From Hyphomicrobiales bacterium (lineage in GTDB: Bacteria; Pseudomonadota; Alphaproteobacteria; Rhizobiales; Rhizobiaceae), in contig UCHV01000025.1 in the NCBI GenBank assembly GCA_900472395.1, positions 62,001-126,000 of the forward strand: 64,000 nt of DNA, written 5' to 3'. Below, one piece after another: positions 6,815 to 15,857 of the stretch; position 1 is the first letter of the stretch; each line of letters begins with the position of its first letter. Both the position numbers and the translations under genes were made by a program. The notes below the pieces were generated by a model. It saw only the letters and a list, made by a program, of their open reading frames with translations. It made no database searches and had not been told where the DNA came from.

Positions 6815-8935
6815 TCAGTTGCCGGCAGGGGCAGGGGCGGCTGCGGGTGCGCCCGCATCGGCACCGGGAAGGTCGAGAACCTGGCCCGGAAAGATACGGT
6901 TCGGGTTTCGGCGCAGGGCCGGGTTGGCGCGGATCAGCTCGATTACGCGTTCGCCATCGCCCAATGCGTCATTGGCGATCTTCCACAGCGTATCGCCCGC
7001 GTTCACGGTGTAGCTGCTGGCTTTGGCGGCTGTATCGGCAGCCGGCGCCTCTCCCGCCGACGGTGTGGCTGCGGAAGGCGCGGCCGTTGCAGGCGCGGCA
7101 GGGGCAGGATTGGCCGGCGCCACCATGGCGGTCTGCGTTTCGCTCGCGACGGGCGGCGTCACGGTGCTTTCGGCACGCTTGATGGGTTCGGCAGGCGGCA
7201 GACCGTTTTCGATCTTCGCCTTGATCTTGGGGATTTCCGCTTCTTCCGGCTCCATGGTCAGCGCGCGTTTCCACTGGTAATTGGCTTCCAGCTTGCGGCC
7301 CACACGCCAATAGGCGTCGCCCAGATGGTCGTTGATGGCGGCATCGCCGGCGCGCAGCTGCACGGCGCGTTCCAGTTCCGTCACCGCTTCTTCGAACTGG
7401 CCGAGACGATAATAAGCCCAGCCGAGCGAATCGACGATGTACCCGTCGTCGGGACGTGCATCCACGGCCTTGCGGATCATCGTCATGCCCTCATCGAGAT
7501 TGCGGTTCATGTCGACGAAGGAATATCCGAGATAGTTGAGGACCTGCGGCTGTTCCGGGTTGAGTTCCAGCGATTTGCGGAAAGCCGGTTCCGCCTTGTC
7601 CCATTGTTTCAGGCGCTCGTAGGCGATGCCCTGCTGGAAAAAGATCGTCCAGTCGGCCGGTCTCGCAATCGGGCCGACAACCTCGACGGCCTTGTCGTAA
7701 TTCTCCGCCATGGCCTTGAAGTCCTTGGCATCAGAAAGAACGCTGCCATAAGCGAGATAGCTGCGCAGGTCGGCCGGATCGGATGCGATCAGGTTTTTCA
7801 GGTGTTCGCGGGCGCTGTCCACTTCGCCGGTCTGGGCAAGTGTCAGGCCAAGCTGCAGTTCGGAAATGCGCCGCATGGGCGAGTCCGCCGGCACCTTCCC
7901 GTAAAGTTCGATCGCCTGTTTGGGCTGCTCCAGCTTTTCGGCAATGCCGCCGAGCAGGATCAGCGTGTCGGCGCTTTTCGGGTCCAGCGCATGCGACATG
8001 TGCAGGTAAAGCGAAACCATTTCTTCCGCGCCCTGGCGGTTCAGCGCGCCACCGACGGAAAACAGCACGGCTGCTGCGCCCTCGGTTGCGGTCGTGACCT
8101 GCTGGGCGGGCTTCTCGCCAGCCTCGATGCTCTGGCGCAGCGCTTTCAGCGGCGCATAATTGCTGATCAGCCGGTCACCGACCGAAATTGCGTCGAGTGC
8201 CTTCTGCTTGTTGCCCTGGGCAGCCTCAAGACGCGCCAGCGCCATGATCGCGCGCATGAACGTGTCGGGTGTGGTGGCCACGCCGTCGTCATTGGTAACG
8301 GCGGCGGTCAGGTGCGAGCGGGCGGCGTTCACGTCTCCGCCCACCAGCGCCATGGCGCCCAGGTGATAGTCGGTAAACACCTTGAACCAGGCAGGGCCCT
8401 TCATGCCGCGCACCAGCGCCTGCGCTTCCTTGCCCTTGCCGGCACCCACACGCGCCCAGCCGGCCAGAAGCGTATGGGTGATGCGGTCGAGATCGTTGGA
8501 GCCCTTATAGGTCAGGAGCTTCTCCGCCTCGGCGAATTTGCGATTGCGAATATCGTCCAGACCGCGAACGATCGTGGTGATGCGCTCGACGCCTTCATCC
8601 GCCTTCAACTCGTTGGCGATCGGCAGGGCACCGTCAAAATCGCCGCTCATCAGAAGCGACAGCATCAGCCGTTCGCGGATTTCCGTATTGGCCGGTTCCA
8701 GTTCCAGCGCCTTGCGGTAAAGCGTGATGGCATTCGGGTAGTCGTGATCGACATCGGCCGTACGCGCTGCCAGGAATGCACCCGAGAACGTATTGACCTT
8801 GCCGGCATCGAAGGTCTGGGTTTCTTCCGTCGCCGGCTTTTCATTGCCGGCAGCGGCCATCGCCTGGCTACCCAGCATGAGGGCAGCGGCAAAGGCCGCG
8901 CCGGAAAGCAGACGAAGGGCGAATTGCTGCCGCAT
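6815..8935 (-). CDS. Exported TPR-repeat protein with C-terminal LysM domain
   Basis: About 706 residues. A Sec-type signal peptide (MRQQFALRLLSGAAFAAALMLGSQAMAAAG) is followed by many tetratricopeptide repeats from about residue 40 to 540, for example the YRLGQFEEAVTELERAVQL repeat. A Pro/Ala-rich linker and a LysM domain close the protein (SYTVNAGDTLWKIANDALG to GQVLDLPG). LysM binds peptidoglycan, so a periplasmic, wall-associated scaffold is likely. The chosen ATG at 8935 has GAGAGG correctly spaced upstream; an ATG 15 bases earlier overlaps that ribosome site. The TPR part resembles rhizobial periplasmic TPR proteins of unknown function. Confidence 0.85.
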   Translation of the reverse strand: MRQQFALRLLSGAAFAAALMLGSQAMAAAGNEKPATEETQTFDAGKVNTFSGAFLAARTADVDHDYPNAITLYRKALELEPANTEIRERLMLSLLMSGDFDGALPIANELKADEGVERITTIVRGLDDIRNRKFAEAEKLLTYKGSNDLDRITHTLLAGWARVGAGKGKEAQALVRGMKGPAWFKVFTDYHLGAMALVGGDVNAARSHLTAAVTNDDGVATTPDTFMRAIMALARLEAAQGNKQKALDAISVGDRLISNYAPLKALRQSIEAGEKPAQQVTTATEGAAAVLFSVGGALNRQGAEEMVSLYLHMSHALDPKSADTLILLGGIAEKLEQPKQAIELYGKVPADSPMRRISELQLGLTLAQTGEVDSAREHLKNLIASDPADLRSYLAYGSVLSDAKDFKAMAENYDKAVEVVGPIARPADWTIFFQQGIAYERLKQWDKAEPAFRKSLELNPEQPQVLNYLGYSFVDMNRNLDEGMTMIRKAVDARPDDGYIVDSLGWAYYRLGQFEEAVTELERAVQLRAGDAAINDHLGDAYWRVGRKLEANYQWKRALTMEPEEAEIPKIKAKIENGLPPAEPIKRAESTVTPPVASETQTAMVAPANPAPAAPATAAPSAATPSAGEAPAADTAAKASSYTVNAGDTLWKIANDALGDGERVIELIRANPALRRNPNRIFPGQVLDLPGADAGAPAAAPAPAGN

Positions 8936-9081
8936 AAAAGTGCCTCTCATGAAAAGCGCAGGGCGACAGAGTGGCCGCCGAATGTATCAGTGCCGATGAT
9001 TCACGACAGAATGGCTTTTTTGAAGCAGGTCCGCAAGAATATCACGGAACCTGCCCCTTGTGCCGAACGCCTCGACTTGTA

Positions 9082-10098
9082 TCAATTCACACGCTCGATA
9101 CAGAAGTCGATGACTTCCAGAAGTGCTGATTTGTAAGCGGAGTGAGGCAAAGGCGCCAGCGCGTCGCTGGCAATCGTGCCATAGTGTTTCGCTCGCGCAA
9201 TCGTGTCCTTGAGGCCGTTATATTTACCGATCAGGCCCAGCGCCTTTTCGAGGTTTTCCTCGGTGCTTTCGCCGTTTTCAATGGCCTGACGCCAGAATGC
9301 GCGTTCTTCGGTCGTGCCGCGGCGGTAAGACAGAATCACCGGAAGGGTGATCTTGCCTTCGCGGAAATCATCGCCGACATTCTTGCCGAGATCGGCAGCC
9401 TTGCCGCCGTAATCCAGCGCATCGTCGACCAGCTGGAAGGCGAGGCCAAGGTTCATGCCGTAGGAACGCAGCGCACTGCGGGTCGCCTTGTCGGTGGCGG
9501 CAATGATCGGACCCACTTCGGCGGCCGCCGCAAACAGCGCCGCTGTCTTGGCGCGAATGACCGAAAGATAATCGTCCTCGGTGGTTTCCATGTTCTTGGC
9601 GACGGAAAGCTGCAGCACTTCGCCTTCCGCAATCACCGATGCAGCGGTGGCAAGAACGTCGAGCGCTTCCATGGAGCCGACTTCGACCATCATCTTGAAG
9701 GCCTGACCGAGCAGAAAATCGCCGACCAGAACGCTGGCCTGATTGCCCCAGATGGTGCGGGCGGTGGATTTGCCGCGGCGCAGGTCGCTTTCGTCCACCA
9801 CATCATCGTGCAGCAGCGTGGCGGTGTGCATGAATTCGACAGAGGTCGCGAGCTTGATGTGACCTTCGCCTTCGTAGCCGAACATGGCGGCAGACGCGAG
9901 TGTCAACATCGGGCGCAGGCGCTTGCCGCCGGACGAGATCAGATGGTTGGCAACCTCGGGGATCATCTGCACGTCGGAGCCGGCCTTCGACAGGATCAGC
10001 TGGTTGACACGCTCCATGTCAGCCTTGGTCAGATCGACAAGGGGCTTGACCGAAGCCTGTTTGTTCTTGCTCTCTTCGAGCGGAATGACGACGCCCAA
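9082..10098 (-). CDS. Long-chain polyprenyl (octa-/decaprenyl) diphosphate synthase
   Basis: This trans-prenyltransferase adds isopentenyl units to make the ubiquinone side chain. The 338-residue protein shows GGKRLRPMLT, the first Asp-rich motif HDDVVDESDLRRGK and the second Asp-rich motif FQLVDDALDYGG, with a C-terminal R-V-N end typical of IspB/DdsA enzymes. Rhizobiaceae generally make ubiquinone-10, so the product is probably decaprenyl diphosphate, but chain length cannot be read with certainty from sequence. It is transcribed on the minus strand, divergent from the DUF2007 gene about 100 bases away. Confidence 0.93.
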   Translation of the reverse strand: MGVVIPLEESKNKQASVKPLVDLTKADMERVNQLILSKAGSDVQMIPEVANHLISSGGKRLRPMLTLASAAMFGYEGEGHIKLATSVEFMHTATLLHDDVVDESDLRRGKSTARTIWGNQASVLVGDFLLGQAFKMMVEVGSMEALDVLATAASVIAEGEVLQLSVAKNMETTEDDYLSVIRAKTAALFAAAAEVGPIIAATDKATRSALRSYGMNLGLAFQLVDDALDYGGKAADLGKNVGDDFREGKITLPVILSYRRGTTEERAFWRQAIENGESTEENLEKALGLIGKYNGLKDTIARAKHYGTIASDALAPLPHSAYKSALLEVIDFCIERVN

Positions 10099-10200
10099 GA
10101 ATGCGTACTCCTGTTCAAATTTTGCTGGGGACCATAGAAAGGGGCGGGCGACCGGGCAAGGGGCAAAAGCGCCTGCACCCGTGATTTTGAGGGAATTGTG

Positions 10201-10431
10201 ATGATAGAACTGATCCGCACCAATGATGTCGTGCTCCTGTCCTTTGCGGAAAGCCTGATGCGGGACGCCGATATTCCCTGCATGATCGCCGATCAGTCTA
10301 TGAGCGTGCTGGAAGGTTCGCTCGGTTTACTGCCGAAACGCCTGTTGGTGGCCGAAGATATGGCGCAGGACGCACGCCGAATTATGATCGATGCCGGACT
10401 GGAAGCCGAATTGCGGGATGAGAAGAAGTGA
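10201..10431 (+). CDS. DUF2007 family small protein
   Basis: A 76-residue soluble protein with the DUF2007 pattern: MIELIRTNDVVLLSFAESLM, then DADIPCMIADQSMSVLEGS, then LLVAEDMAQDARRIM near the end. The family is annotated as putative signal transducing (PII-like fold), with no established function. ATG 10201 is preferred over the GTG three bases earlier because GAGGG about 7 bases upstream fits it best. Its stop overlaps the start of the following methyltransferase gene, so the two are translationally coupled. Confidence 0.85.
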   Translation: MIELIRTNDVVLLSFAESLMRDADIPCMIADQSMSVLEGSLGLLPKRLLVAEDMAQDARRIMIDAGLEAELRDEKK

Positions 10432-11246
10432 GCAGCGAGAAGCCGGACGCCAGGGGCGAAACGCTCGATGCCTTCCACCGAGGCAATTTTCACGTGCTGC
10501 AGCCGAAGGGTGAGGGACATCGCTCCGGTGTAGACGCCATGCTGCTGGCCTCCCTGGTAGCGGAAGAGGGGCCAATCACGGTTGCCGATCTCGGTGCTGG
10601 TGCCGGTGCCGCCGGTCTGGCGGTCGCCTCGCGCCTGCCCGGTGCGAAGGTCACGCTGGTGGAGCGTTCGGCCCTGATGGCAGATTACGCACGCCGCAGC
10701 GTGGCGCTGGCCGAAAACGCGCATCTGGCGGAGCGGCTATCGGTCATCGAGGCGGATGTAACGCTGACGGGCCGGGCGCGCGTCGCCACAGGACTTATCG
10801 ATGACAGCTTTGCCCATGTCATCATGAACCCGCCCTTCAACAATGCCGGGGACCGAACCACGCCGGACAGGTTGAAAGCGGAAGCGCATGCGATGACTGA
10901 CGACCTGTTCGAAACGTGGATCCGCACGGCCTGTGCCATCACGATGCCCGGTGGGCAGTTGTCGCTGATTGCGCGGCCGGAATCGGTCAGCGACATCGTC
11001 GCCGCCTGCGGAAAGCGGTTCGGCGGCATTGAAATGACGCTCATTCATCCGCGCCCGGATGCGGATGCGACCCGCATTCTCGTCACGGGCATCAAGGGGT
11101 CGAAGGCCCGCCTCGCTTTTCGCGCGCCTCTTTTCCTGCACGGAGAAGACGGTCACGCCTTCCTTGAGCGGGCCGACGACCTCAGCAATGGCCGTATGGC
11201 CTATCACAGGCGTATCGGCCGCCAGACGCGTGTGACGGTAATTTGA
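10428..11246 (+). CDS. TrmN6-like SAM-dependent methyltransferase
   Basis: 272 residues with a Rossmann methyltransferase core: motif I VADLGAGAGAAGLAVASRLP, the acidic residue of VTLVERSALMADYA, and the N6-adenine-type catalytic motif IMNPPFNN. The N-terminal FHVLQPKGEGHRSGVDAMLLA matches the tRNA1(Val) (adenine-37-N6)-methyltransferase group (YfiC/TrmN6). The start is a GTG at 10428 overlapping the stop of the DUF2007 gene. The exact substrate (tRNA or another nucleic acid) is inferred from family only. Confidence 0.85.
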   Translation: MSSEKPDARGETLDAFHRGNFHVLQPKGEGHRSGVDAMLLASLVAEEGPITVADLGAGAGAAGLAVASRLPGAKVTLVERSALMADYARRSVALAENAHLAERLSVIEADVTLTGRARVATGLIDDSFAHVIMNPPFNNAGDRTTPDRLKAEAHAMTDDLFETWIRTACAITMPGGQLSLIARPESVSDIVAACGKRFGGIEMTLIHPRPDADATRILVTGIKGSKARLAFRAPLFLHGEDGHAFLERADDLSNGRMAYHRRIGRQTRVTVI

Positions 11247-11324
11247 CATGCGTGCGGAACGCAGTGATTGCGCTGGCCGTTCAAATCCCTACATGAATGT
11301 CTGTTCGATTTGGAAGGATTTGAT

Positions 11325-12188
11325 ATGGCCGGATTTCTGACACGCCTGCTGCCGAAACGCCTGCGCAAGAAGGGTGTTTCCATCCCCGTCGTGCGTCTGC
11401 ACGGCACGATCATGGCAGGTGGCAGCCAGTTCCGGCCGGCGCTCAACATCTCAACCGTCGCGCCGCTTCTGGAAAAGGCGTTTTCGAAAAAGGATGCGCC
11501 TGTCGTCGCCATCTCCATCAACTCGCCCGGCGGTTCGCCGGTACAATCGCGCCTTATCTTTCAGCGCATCCGGTCGCTGGCAGAAGAAAAGGACAAGCGC
11601 GTTCTGATGTTCGTCGAGGATGTCGCGGCCTCGGGTGGGTACATGATCGCACTCGCCGGTGATGAAATCTTTGTCGATCCGACCTCTATCGTCGGCTCCA
11701 TCGGCGTCGTTTCAGGTGGTTTCGGTTTCCCGGAATTGCTCAAGAAGGTCGGCGTCGAACGCCGCGTCTATACGGCTGGAGAAAACAAGGTCATCCTCGA
11801 TCCCTTCCAGCCGGAAAAGGAAGGCGATATCGAATATCTGAAAACCCTGCAGCTGGAGATACACAAGGTCTTCATCGACATGGTGAAGATGCGTCGCGGC
11901 GAACGTCTGGCCGATGACGAAACGATCTTTTCCGGCCTTTTCTGGACGGGACTTCGCGGTGTCGAGCTCGGTCTTGTTGACGGCGCAGGTGAGATGCGCG
12001 AAACGCTGAAACGCCGTTATGGCCCGGATGCCAAGCTGGAACTGATTGGTGGCGGGCGCAACCTGTTCGGTCGGCGCGTGCCGGGTGTGATGTCGCAAGC
12101 CGGTGCTGCGGAAATGGCGGCGGGTGCCGCATCGGGGCTGGCAGCAACGCTGGAAGACAAGGCGATGTGGAGCCGTTACGGGCTTTGA
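11325..12188 (+). CDS. S49 family serine peptidase (SppA/SohB-like)
   Basis: About 287 residues. The family core includes VAISINSPGGSPVQSRL (oxyanion region), the nucleophile Ser in VEDVAASGGYMIALAG (about residue 103) and the catalytic Lys candidate in YTAGENKVILDPF. It is a single-domain form, not the doubled E. coli SppA, and lacks an obvious cleaved signal peptide; a role in degrading membrane or signal peptides is inferred from the family. ATG 11325 follows GGAAGGA; the frame is open for 19 codons upstream but without a good ribosome site. A small membrane protein gene follows closely. Confidence 0.88.
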   Translation: MAGFLTRLLPKRLRKKGVSIPVVRLHGTIMAGGSQFRPALNISTVAPLLEKAFSKKDAPVVAISINSPGGSPVQSRLIFQRIRSLAEEKDKRVLMFVEDVAASGGYMIALAGDEIFVDPTSIVGSIGVVSGGFGFPELLKKVGVERRVYTAGENKVILDPFQPEKEGDIEYLKTLQLEIHKVFIDMVKMRRGERLADDETIFSGLFWTGLRGVELGLVDGAGEMRETLKRRYGPDAKLELIGGGRNLFGRRVPGVMSQAGAAEMAAGAASGLAATLEDKAMWSRYGL

Positions 12189-12212
12189 TAATTAGGGACG
12201 CTTGAGGGGACA

Positions 12213-12407
12213 ATGGCGCAAATCATATTCCTGACTATCCTCGTGGTAGGCGGCTGGATGATCTACAAGAAATTCGTCGGTGACGCGGAAAAGCTCGCTG
12301 CCCGTTCCAAGAAGGCAGAACGCGAACGCCAGACGGGCGCCATGGGTACGCTGGAAAAGGACCCGGTGACGGGCGAGTATCGGGTGAAGCGCGAGGAAGA
12401 GGAATAG
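12213..12407 (+). CDS. Small single-pass membrane protein
   Basis: 64 residues. One N-terminal transmembrane helix (IIFLTILVVGGWMIYKKFVG) is followed by a highly charged cytoplasmic tail rich in Lys, Glu and Arg and ending in KREEEE. It begins 24 bases after the S49 peptidase and has a GAGGGGA ribosome site, so it is probably cotranscribed. I do not recognise a function; a partner or anchor for the peptidase is possible but only inferred from position. Confidence 0.75.
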   Translation: MAQIIFLTILVVGGWMIYKKFVGDAEKLAARSKKAERERQTGAMGTLEKDPVTGEYRVKREEEE

Positions 12408-12470
12408 AAGCAGAACGGTCAGTCCCGCCTGCCGGAAATCGCTCTCGGCCAGGCTCGGAAACCGCTCCGC

Positions 12471-13274
12471 TCACACCGCCATCAAACCTCTGTCGGTGAA
12501 AATCGTTCGTGCCTGTGCAACGGATTCCGGGGTCGGCGTCGGATAGTTCTTCAGTTTGTATTCGATGCCCAGTTGCTCCCACTTCTGCGTGCCCATCTGG
12601 TGGAAGGGCAGCACTTCCACGCGTTTGACGATATCGCCGAGGTCGGCGGCAAAGTCGGCCAATCGGGCGATATCCTCAGCGCCATCCGTCCACCCGGGCA
12701 CCAGCACATAACGCAGCCACATCGGTTTTTTGAGACGTTTCAGACGTTGGGCAAAGTCCAGTGTCGGCTGCAGCGGCTGCGCCGTCAGGCGTTTGTAGGT
12801 GTCGGGGTCGAAATGCTTGATGTCGAGCATCACCAGATCGACATTGTCGAAAAAACTATCCTCGACATTACCGTGCAGAAAACCTTGCGTGTCCAGCACC
12901 GTATGCAGGCCGAATTCCTGCTTGATGCGACGAAACATCTCGCCGACAAAACCGGCCTGCATCAGCGGCTCGCCGCCGGAAATGGTCACGCCGCCGGCAA
13001 ATTTCAGGAAACCGGCATAGGGTTTGATCTCGGCGATCACGTCATCGAGCGTGATGCGGCGGCCATTGTGCAGTTTCCAAGTATCCGGGTTGTGGCAATA
13101 AAGACAGCGGAACTGGCAGCCCGCCATGAAGAAAACGAAACGCATGCCGGGGCCATCGACGGCAGCGCCGCTTTCGACAGAGTGTAAAAAGCCGTGGTCG
13201 AAGGGCGTGTGGTGGCTGGCGGCCGCCTTCGGCGAACCGTCCTTGATATTATGGATGTCCATGGTGAGGCTCAT
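12471..13274 (-). CDS. pflA: Pyruvate formate-lyase activating enzyme
   Basis: A radical SAM glycyl-radical activase of 267 residues. It carries the iron-sulfur motif CQFRCLYCHNPDTW (CxxxCxxC) after MRFVFFMAGC, followed by TISGGEPLMQ, the SAM-binding GGE motif. It generates the glycyl radical on PflB under anoxic conditions and is cytoplasmic. It lies 75 bases downstream of pflB in the same direction, the standard pflBA order. Its presence in a Rhizobiaceae-like genome, a group that mostly respires, is unusual. Confidence 0.95.
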   Translation of the reverse strand: MSLTMDIHNIKDGSPKAAASHHTPFDHGFLHSVESGAAVDGPGMRFVFFMAGCQFRCLYCHNPDTWKLHNGRRITLDDVIAEIKPYAGFLKFAGGVTISGGEPLMQAGFVGEMFRRIKQEFGLHTVLDTQGFLHGNVEDSFFDNVDLVMLDIKHFDPDTYKRLTAQPLQPTLDFAQRLKRLKKPMWLRYVLVPGWTDGAEDIARLADFAADLGDIVKRVEVLPFHQMGTQKWEQLGIEYKLKNYPTPTPESVAQARTIFTDRGLMAV

Positions 13275-13349
13275 GGTTTTGTCGCGAAAAATGTCTGGAA
13301 GGACCGGACGCAGAATGAAACTGCGCCCGGTGTGGTCTCCAGATCCGGC

Positions 13350-15608
13350 TTACATTTTGGCGTGGAACGTACGCGAGATGACATCGAGCTGCTGTTCGCG
13401 GGTCAGCTTGACGAAGTTGACGGCGTAGCCCGAGACGCGGACCGTCAGCTGCGGGTAGAGTTCCGGGTGATCCATGGCGTCAACCAGCGTGTCGCGATTG
13501 AACACGTTGACGTTGACATGGAAACCGCCGGCCGCCGAATAACCGTCCAGGCAATTGGCGAGGTTCTGCGCGCGCTCCTCATCGGTCTTGCCGAGCGAAT
13601 CCGGGGTGGCCGAAGCCGTCCAGGAAATGCCGTCGAGAGCCGAGTCGTAGGGGATTTTTGCAACCGAAGCACCGGCCGCAACAAAACCCTTGGTGTCGCG
13701 ACCGTTCATCGGGTTTGCGCCCGGCGCAAAAGGCTCGCCGGCGCGGCGTCCGTCCGGCGTATTGCCGGTCTTCTTGCCGTAAACCACGTTGGAGGTGATC
13801 GTCAGAACCGACTGCGTCGGCATCGAGTCGCGGTAGAAGTAAGGCTGGGCGGCGATCTTCTTCATGAAGGTCTCGGTCAGCCAGACCGCGATGTCGTCGG
13901 CGCGGTTGTCGTTATTGCCGTAGGCCGGATATTCGCCTTCGATCCTGTAATCGACGGCGAGGCCTGCCTCGTTGCGGATCACATGCACCTTGGCGTGTTT
14001 GATGGCCGACAGACTATCTGCTGCCACCGACAGGCCGGCAATGCCGCAGGCCATGGTGCGCAGAATGTCGCGGTCATGCAGCGCCATTTCGATACGCTCG
14101 TAAGCGTATTTGTCGTGCATGTAATGGACGGTGTTGAGCGCCTTGACGTATGTCGCGGCCAGCCAGTCCATCATCTTGTCGAACTTGGCCATGACTTCGT
14201 CATAGACCAGCACGTCGCCGGTAATCGGCTCAAAGCCCTTGGCAACCGCGACACCGCTCTTTTCATCGACGCCGCCGTTGATCGCATACAGCAGAGCCTT
14301 TGCGAGGTTCGAACGGGCACCGAAAAACTGCATCTGCTTGCCGATGCGCATGGCCGACACGCAGCATGCAATGCCGTAGTCGTCGCCCCATTTGGGCCGC
14401 ATCAGGTCGTCGTTCTCGTACTGGATGGCGCTGGTATCGGCAGACACTTTTGCGCAGAAATTCTTGAAGCCGGTGGGCAGCTTGGTGCTCCACAAAACGG
14501 TCAGGTTCGGTTCCGGAGCCGGGCCGAGATTGTAGAGCGTGTGCAGGAAGCGGAAGCTCGACTTGGTGACCAGCGGACGCCCGTCTTCGCCGATGCCGCC
14601 GATCGATTCCGTGACCCAGGTCGGATCGCCGGAAAACAGCTGGTCATACTCTGGGGTGCGCAGGAAGCGAACGATGCGCAGCTTGATGACCATGTCGTCG
14701 ATCAGTTCCTGGGCCTGCTCTTCATTGAGAAGACCGGCATCGATATCGCGCTGGATATAGATGTCGAGGAAGGTCGAGACACGGCCGAGCGACATGGCCG
14801 CACCGTTCTGTTCCTTGACCGCTGCCAGATAGGCAAAATAGGTCCACTGGATGGCTTCGCGCGCATTGGTCGCAGGCTTGGAAATGTCATAGCCGTATTT
14901 CGCGGCCATTTCCCGCAGTTCGTCGAGCGCACGGAACTGTTCCGACAGTTCTTCACGCAAGCGCATCACATGCGCGAAGAAAACCTCGTTGTCGAGTGCG
15001 TGAAAATCCTTCTGGCGGAAGGCGCGCAGGGCATCCGTGCCGTAAAGCGCAACACGGCGATAGTCGCCGATGATACGGCCGCGGCCATAGGCATCCGGCA
15101 GGCCGGTGATGACGCCGGACTTGCGGGCGGCGAGGATTTCCGGGCTGTAGACGTCGAAAATTCCCTGGTTATGGCTCTTGCGATATTTGGTCCAGACTTC
15201 CTTGACCGAAGGGTCGAGTTCGAAGCCAAAAGCTTCCAGGCCGTTTTCGACCATGCGCAACCCGCCATTCGGCATGATGGCACGTTTCAGCGGCGCGTCG
15301 GTCTGCAGGCCGACGATCAGCTCGGCGTTTTGGTCGATATAACCGGCATCATGGGCGGTAATGGTCGAGGCGCGGTTGGCGGAAACGTCGAGAACGCCTT
15401 TTTCACGCTCTGCCTTGAGGAGGACGCTGAGGTCTTCCCAAAGTTTCAGCGTGCGTTTTGTCGCACCGGCCAGAAATGTGCTGTCGGCGCTGTAAGGAGT
15501 GTAGTTCGCCTGGATGAAATCGCGAACATCGACGCTTTCGCGCCAGGCCTCGCCCTTGAAACCCGACCATGCGTCGGCGGGTGAGATGTTTTCGGAAAGG
15601 ATGCCCAT
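13350..15608 (-). CDS. pflB: Pyruvate formate-lyase (formate C-acetyltransferase)
   Basis: This enzyme cleaves pyruvate with CoA to acetyl-CoA and formate without oxygen. At about 752 residues it is close to the E. coli enzyme. The adjacent catalytic cysteines lie in GIACCVSAMRIGKQMQFF near residues 415-416. The glycyl-radical site is the C-terminal RVSGYAVNFVKL near residue 729, so the enzyme appears complete. ATG 15608 (MGILSENISPADAW) is preferred; the open frame upstream is intergenic and contains the FNR site. It heads pflBA, divergent from the kdgK operon. Confidence 0.97.
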   Translation of the reverse strand: MGILSENISPADAWSGFKGEAWRESVDVRDFIQANYTPYSADSTFLAGATKRTLKLWEDLSVLLKAEREKGVLDVSANRASTITAHDAGYIDQNAELIVGLQTDAPLKRAIMPNGGLRMVENGLEAFGFELDPSVKEVWTKYRKSHNQGIFDVYSPEILAARKSGVITGLPDAYGRGRIIGDYRRVALYGTDALRAFRQKDFHALDNEVFFAHVMRLREELSEQFRALDELREMAAKYGYDISKPATNAREAIQWTYFAYLAAVKEQNGAAMSLGRVSTFLDIYIQRDIDAGLLNEEQAQELIDDMVIKLRIVRFLRTPEYDQLFSGDPTWVTESIGGIGEDGRPLVTKSSFRFLHTLYNLGPAPEPNLTVLWSTKLPTGFKNFCAKVSADTSAIQYENDDLMRPKWGDDYGIACCVSAMRIGKQMQFFGARSNLAKALLYAINGGVDEKSGVAVAKGFEPITGDVLVYDEVMAKFDKMMDWLAATYVKALNTVHYMHDKYAYERIEMALHDRDILRTMACGIAGLSVAADSLSAIKHAKVHVIRNEAGLAVDYRIEGEYPAYGNNDNRADDIAVWLTETFMKKIAAQPYFYRDSMPTQSVLTITSNVVYGKKTGNTPDGRRAGEPFAPGANPMNGRDTKGFVAAGASVAKIPYDSALDGISWTASATPDSLGKTDEERAQNLANCLDGYSAAGGFHVNVNVFNRDTLVDAMDHPELYPQLTVRVSGYAVNFVKLTREQQLDVISRTFHAKM

Positions 15609-15735
15609 TGATTGTCTTCCTTCTGGTTGGCCTTGCGGCACGTGAGTTCGGATCCTCCCAGATCGTGACGCCTGCCCTCCTGAGGCCGGCACCCTGACTT
15701 CCTCAGGCATCCTACCGAGGCGCTCACGCAAACCA

Positions 15736-15749
15736 TTGATCACGATCAA
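15736..15749. promoter_or_regulatory. FNR/FixK-type anaerobox
   Basis: TTGATCACGATCAA is a perfect match to the FNR/FixK consensus TTGAT-N4-ATCAA. It is centred about 134 bases upstream of the pflB start and about 115 bases upstream of the divergent kdgK start. A CRP/FNR-family regulator (FnrN, FixK or similar) would be expected to bind here under low oxygen and activate pflBA. An effect on the kdg operon is possible but not shown. Confidence 0.8.
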
Positions 15750-15857
15750 CGCCGAGCGATCGGCATCCCGATAGGTTCATTTCGAAAGCGCAAGGCCGGG
15801 GTCAGAGAGACGCCCTGCGCTTCACGCCGCAAATTGCGCGGCCTGAAGGGATGATCA

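Noticed and set aside
6284..9136. A 950-codon open frame on the plus strand opposite ispE and the TPR gene
   Set aside because: It is antisense to two clear genes, has composition typical of GC-rich shadow frames (many His, Arg, Gly, Gln) and no family motif.
13194..15584. A 796-codon plus-strand frame opposite pflB and pflA
   Set aside because: pflB and pflA carry intact catalytic motifs on the other strand; this frame shows no domain.
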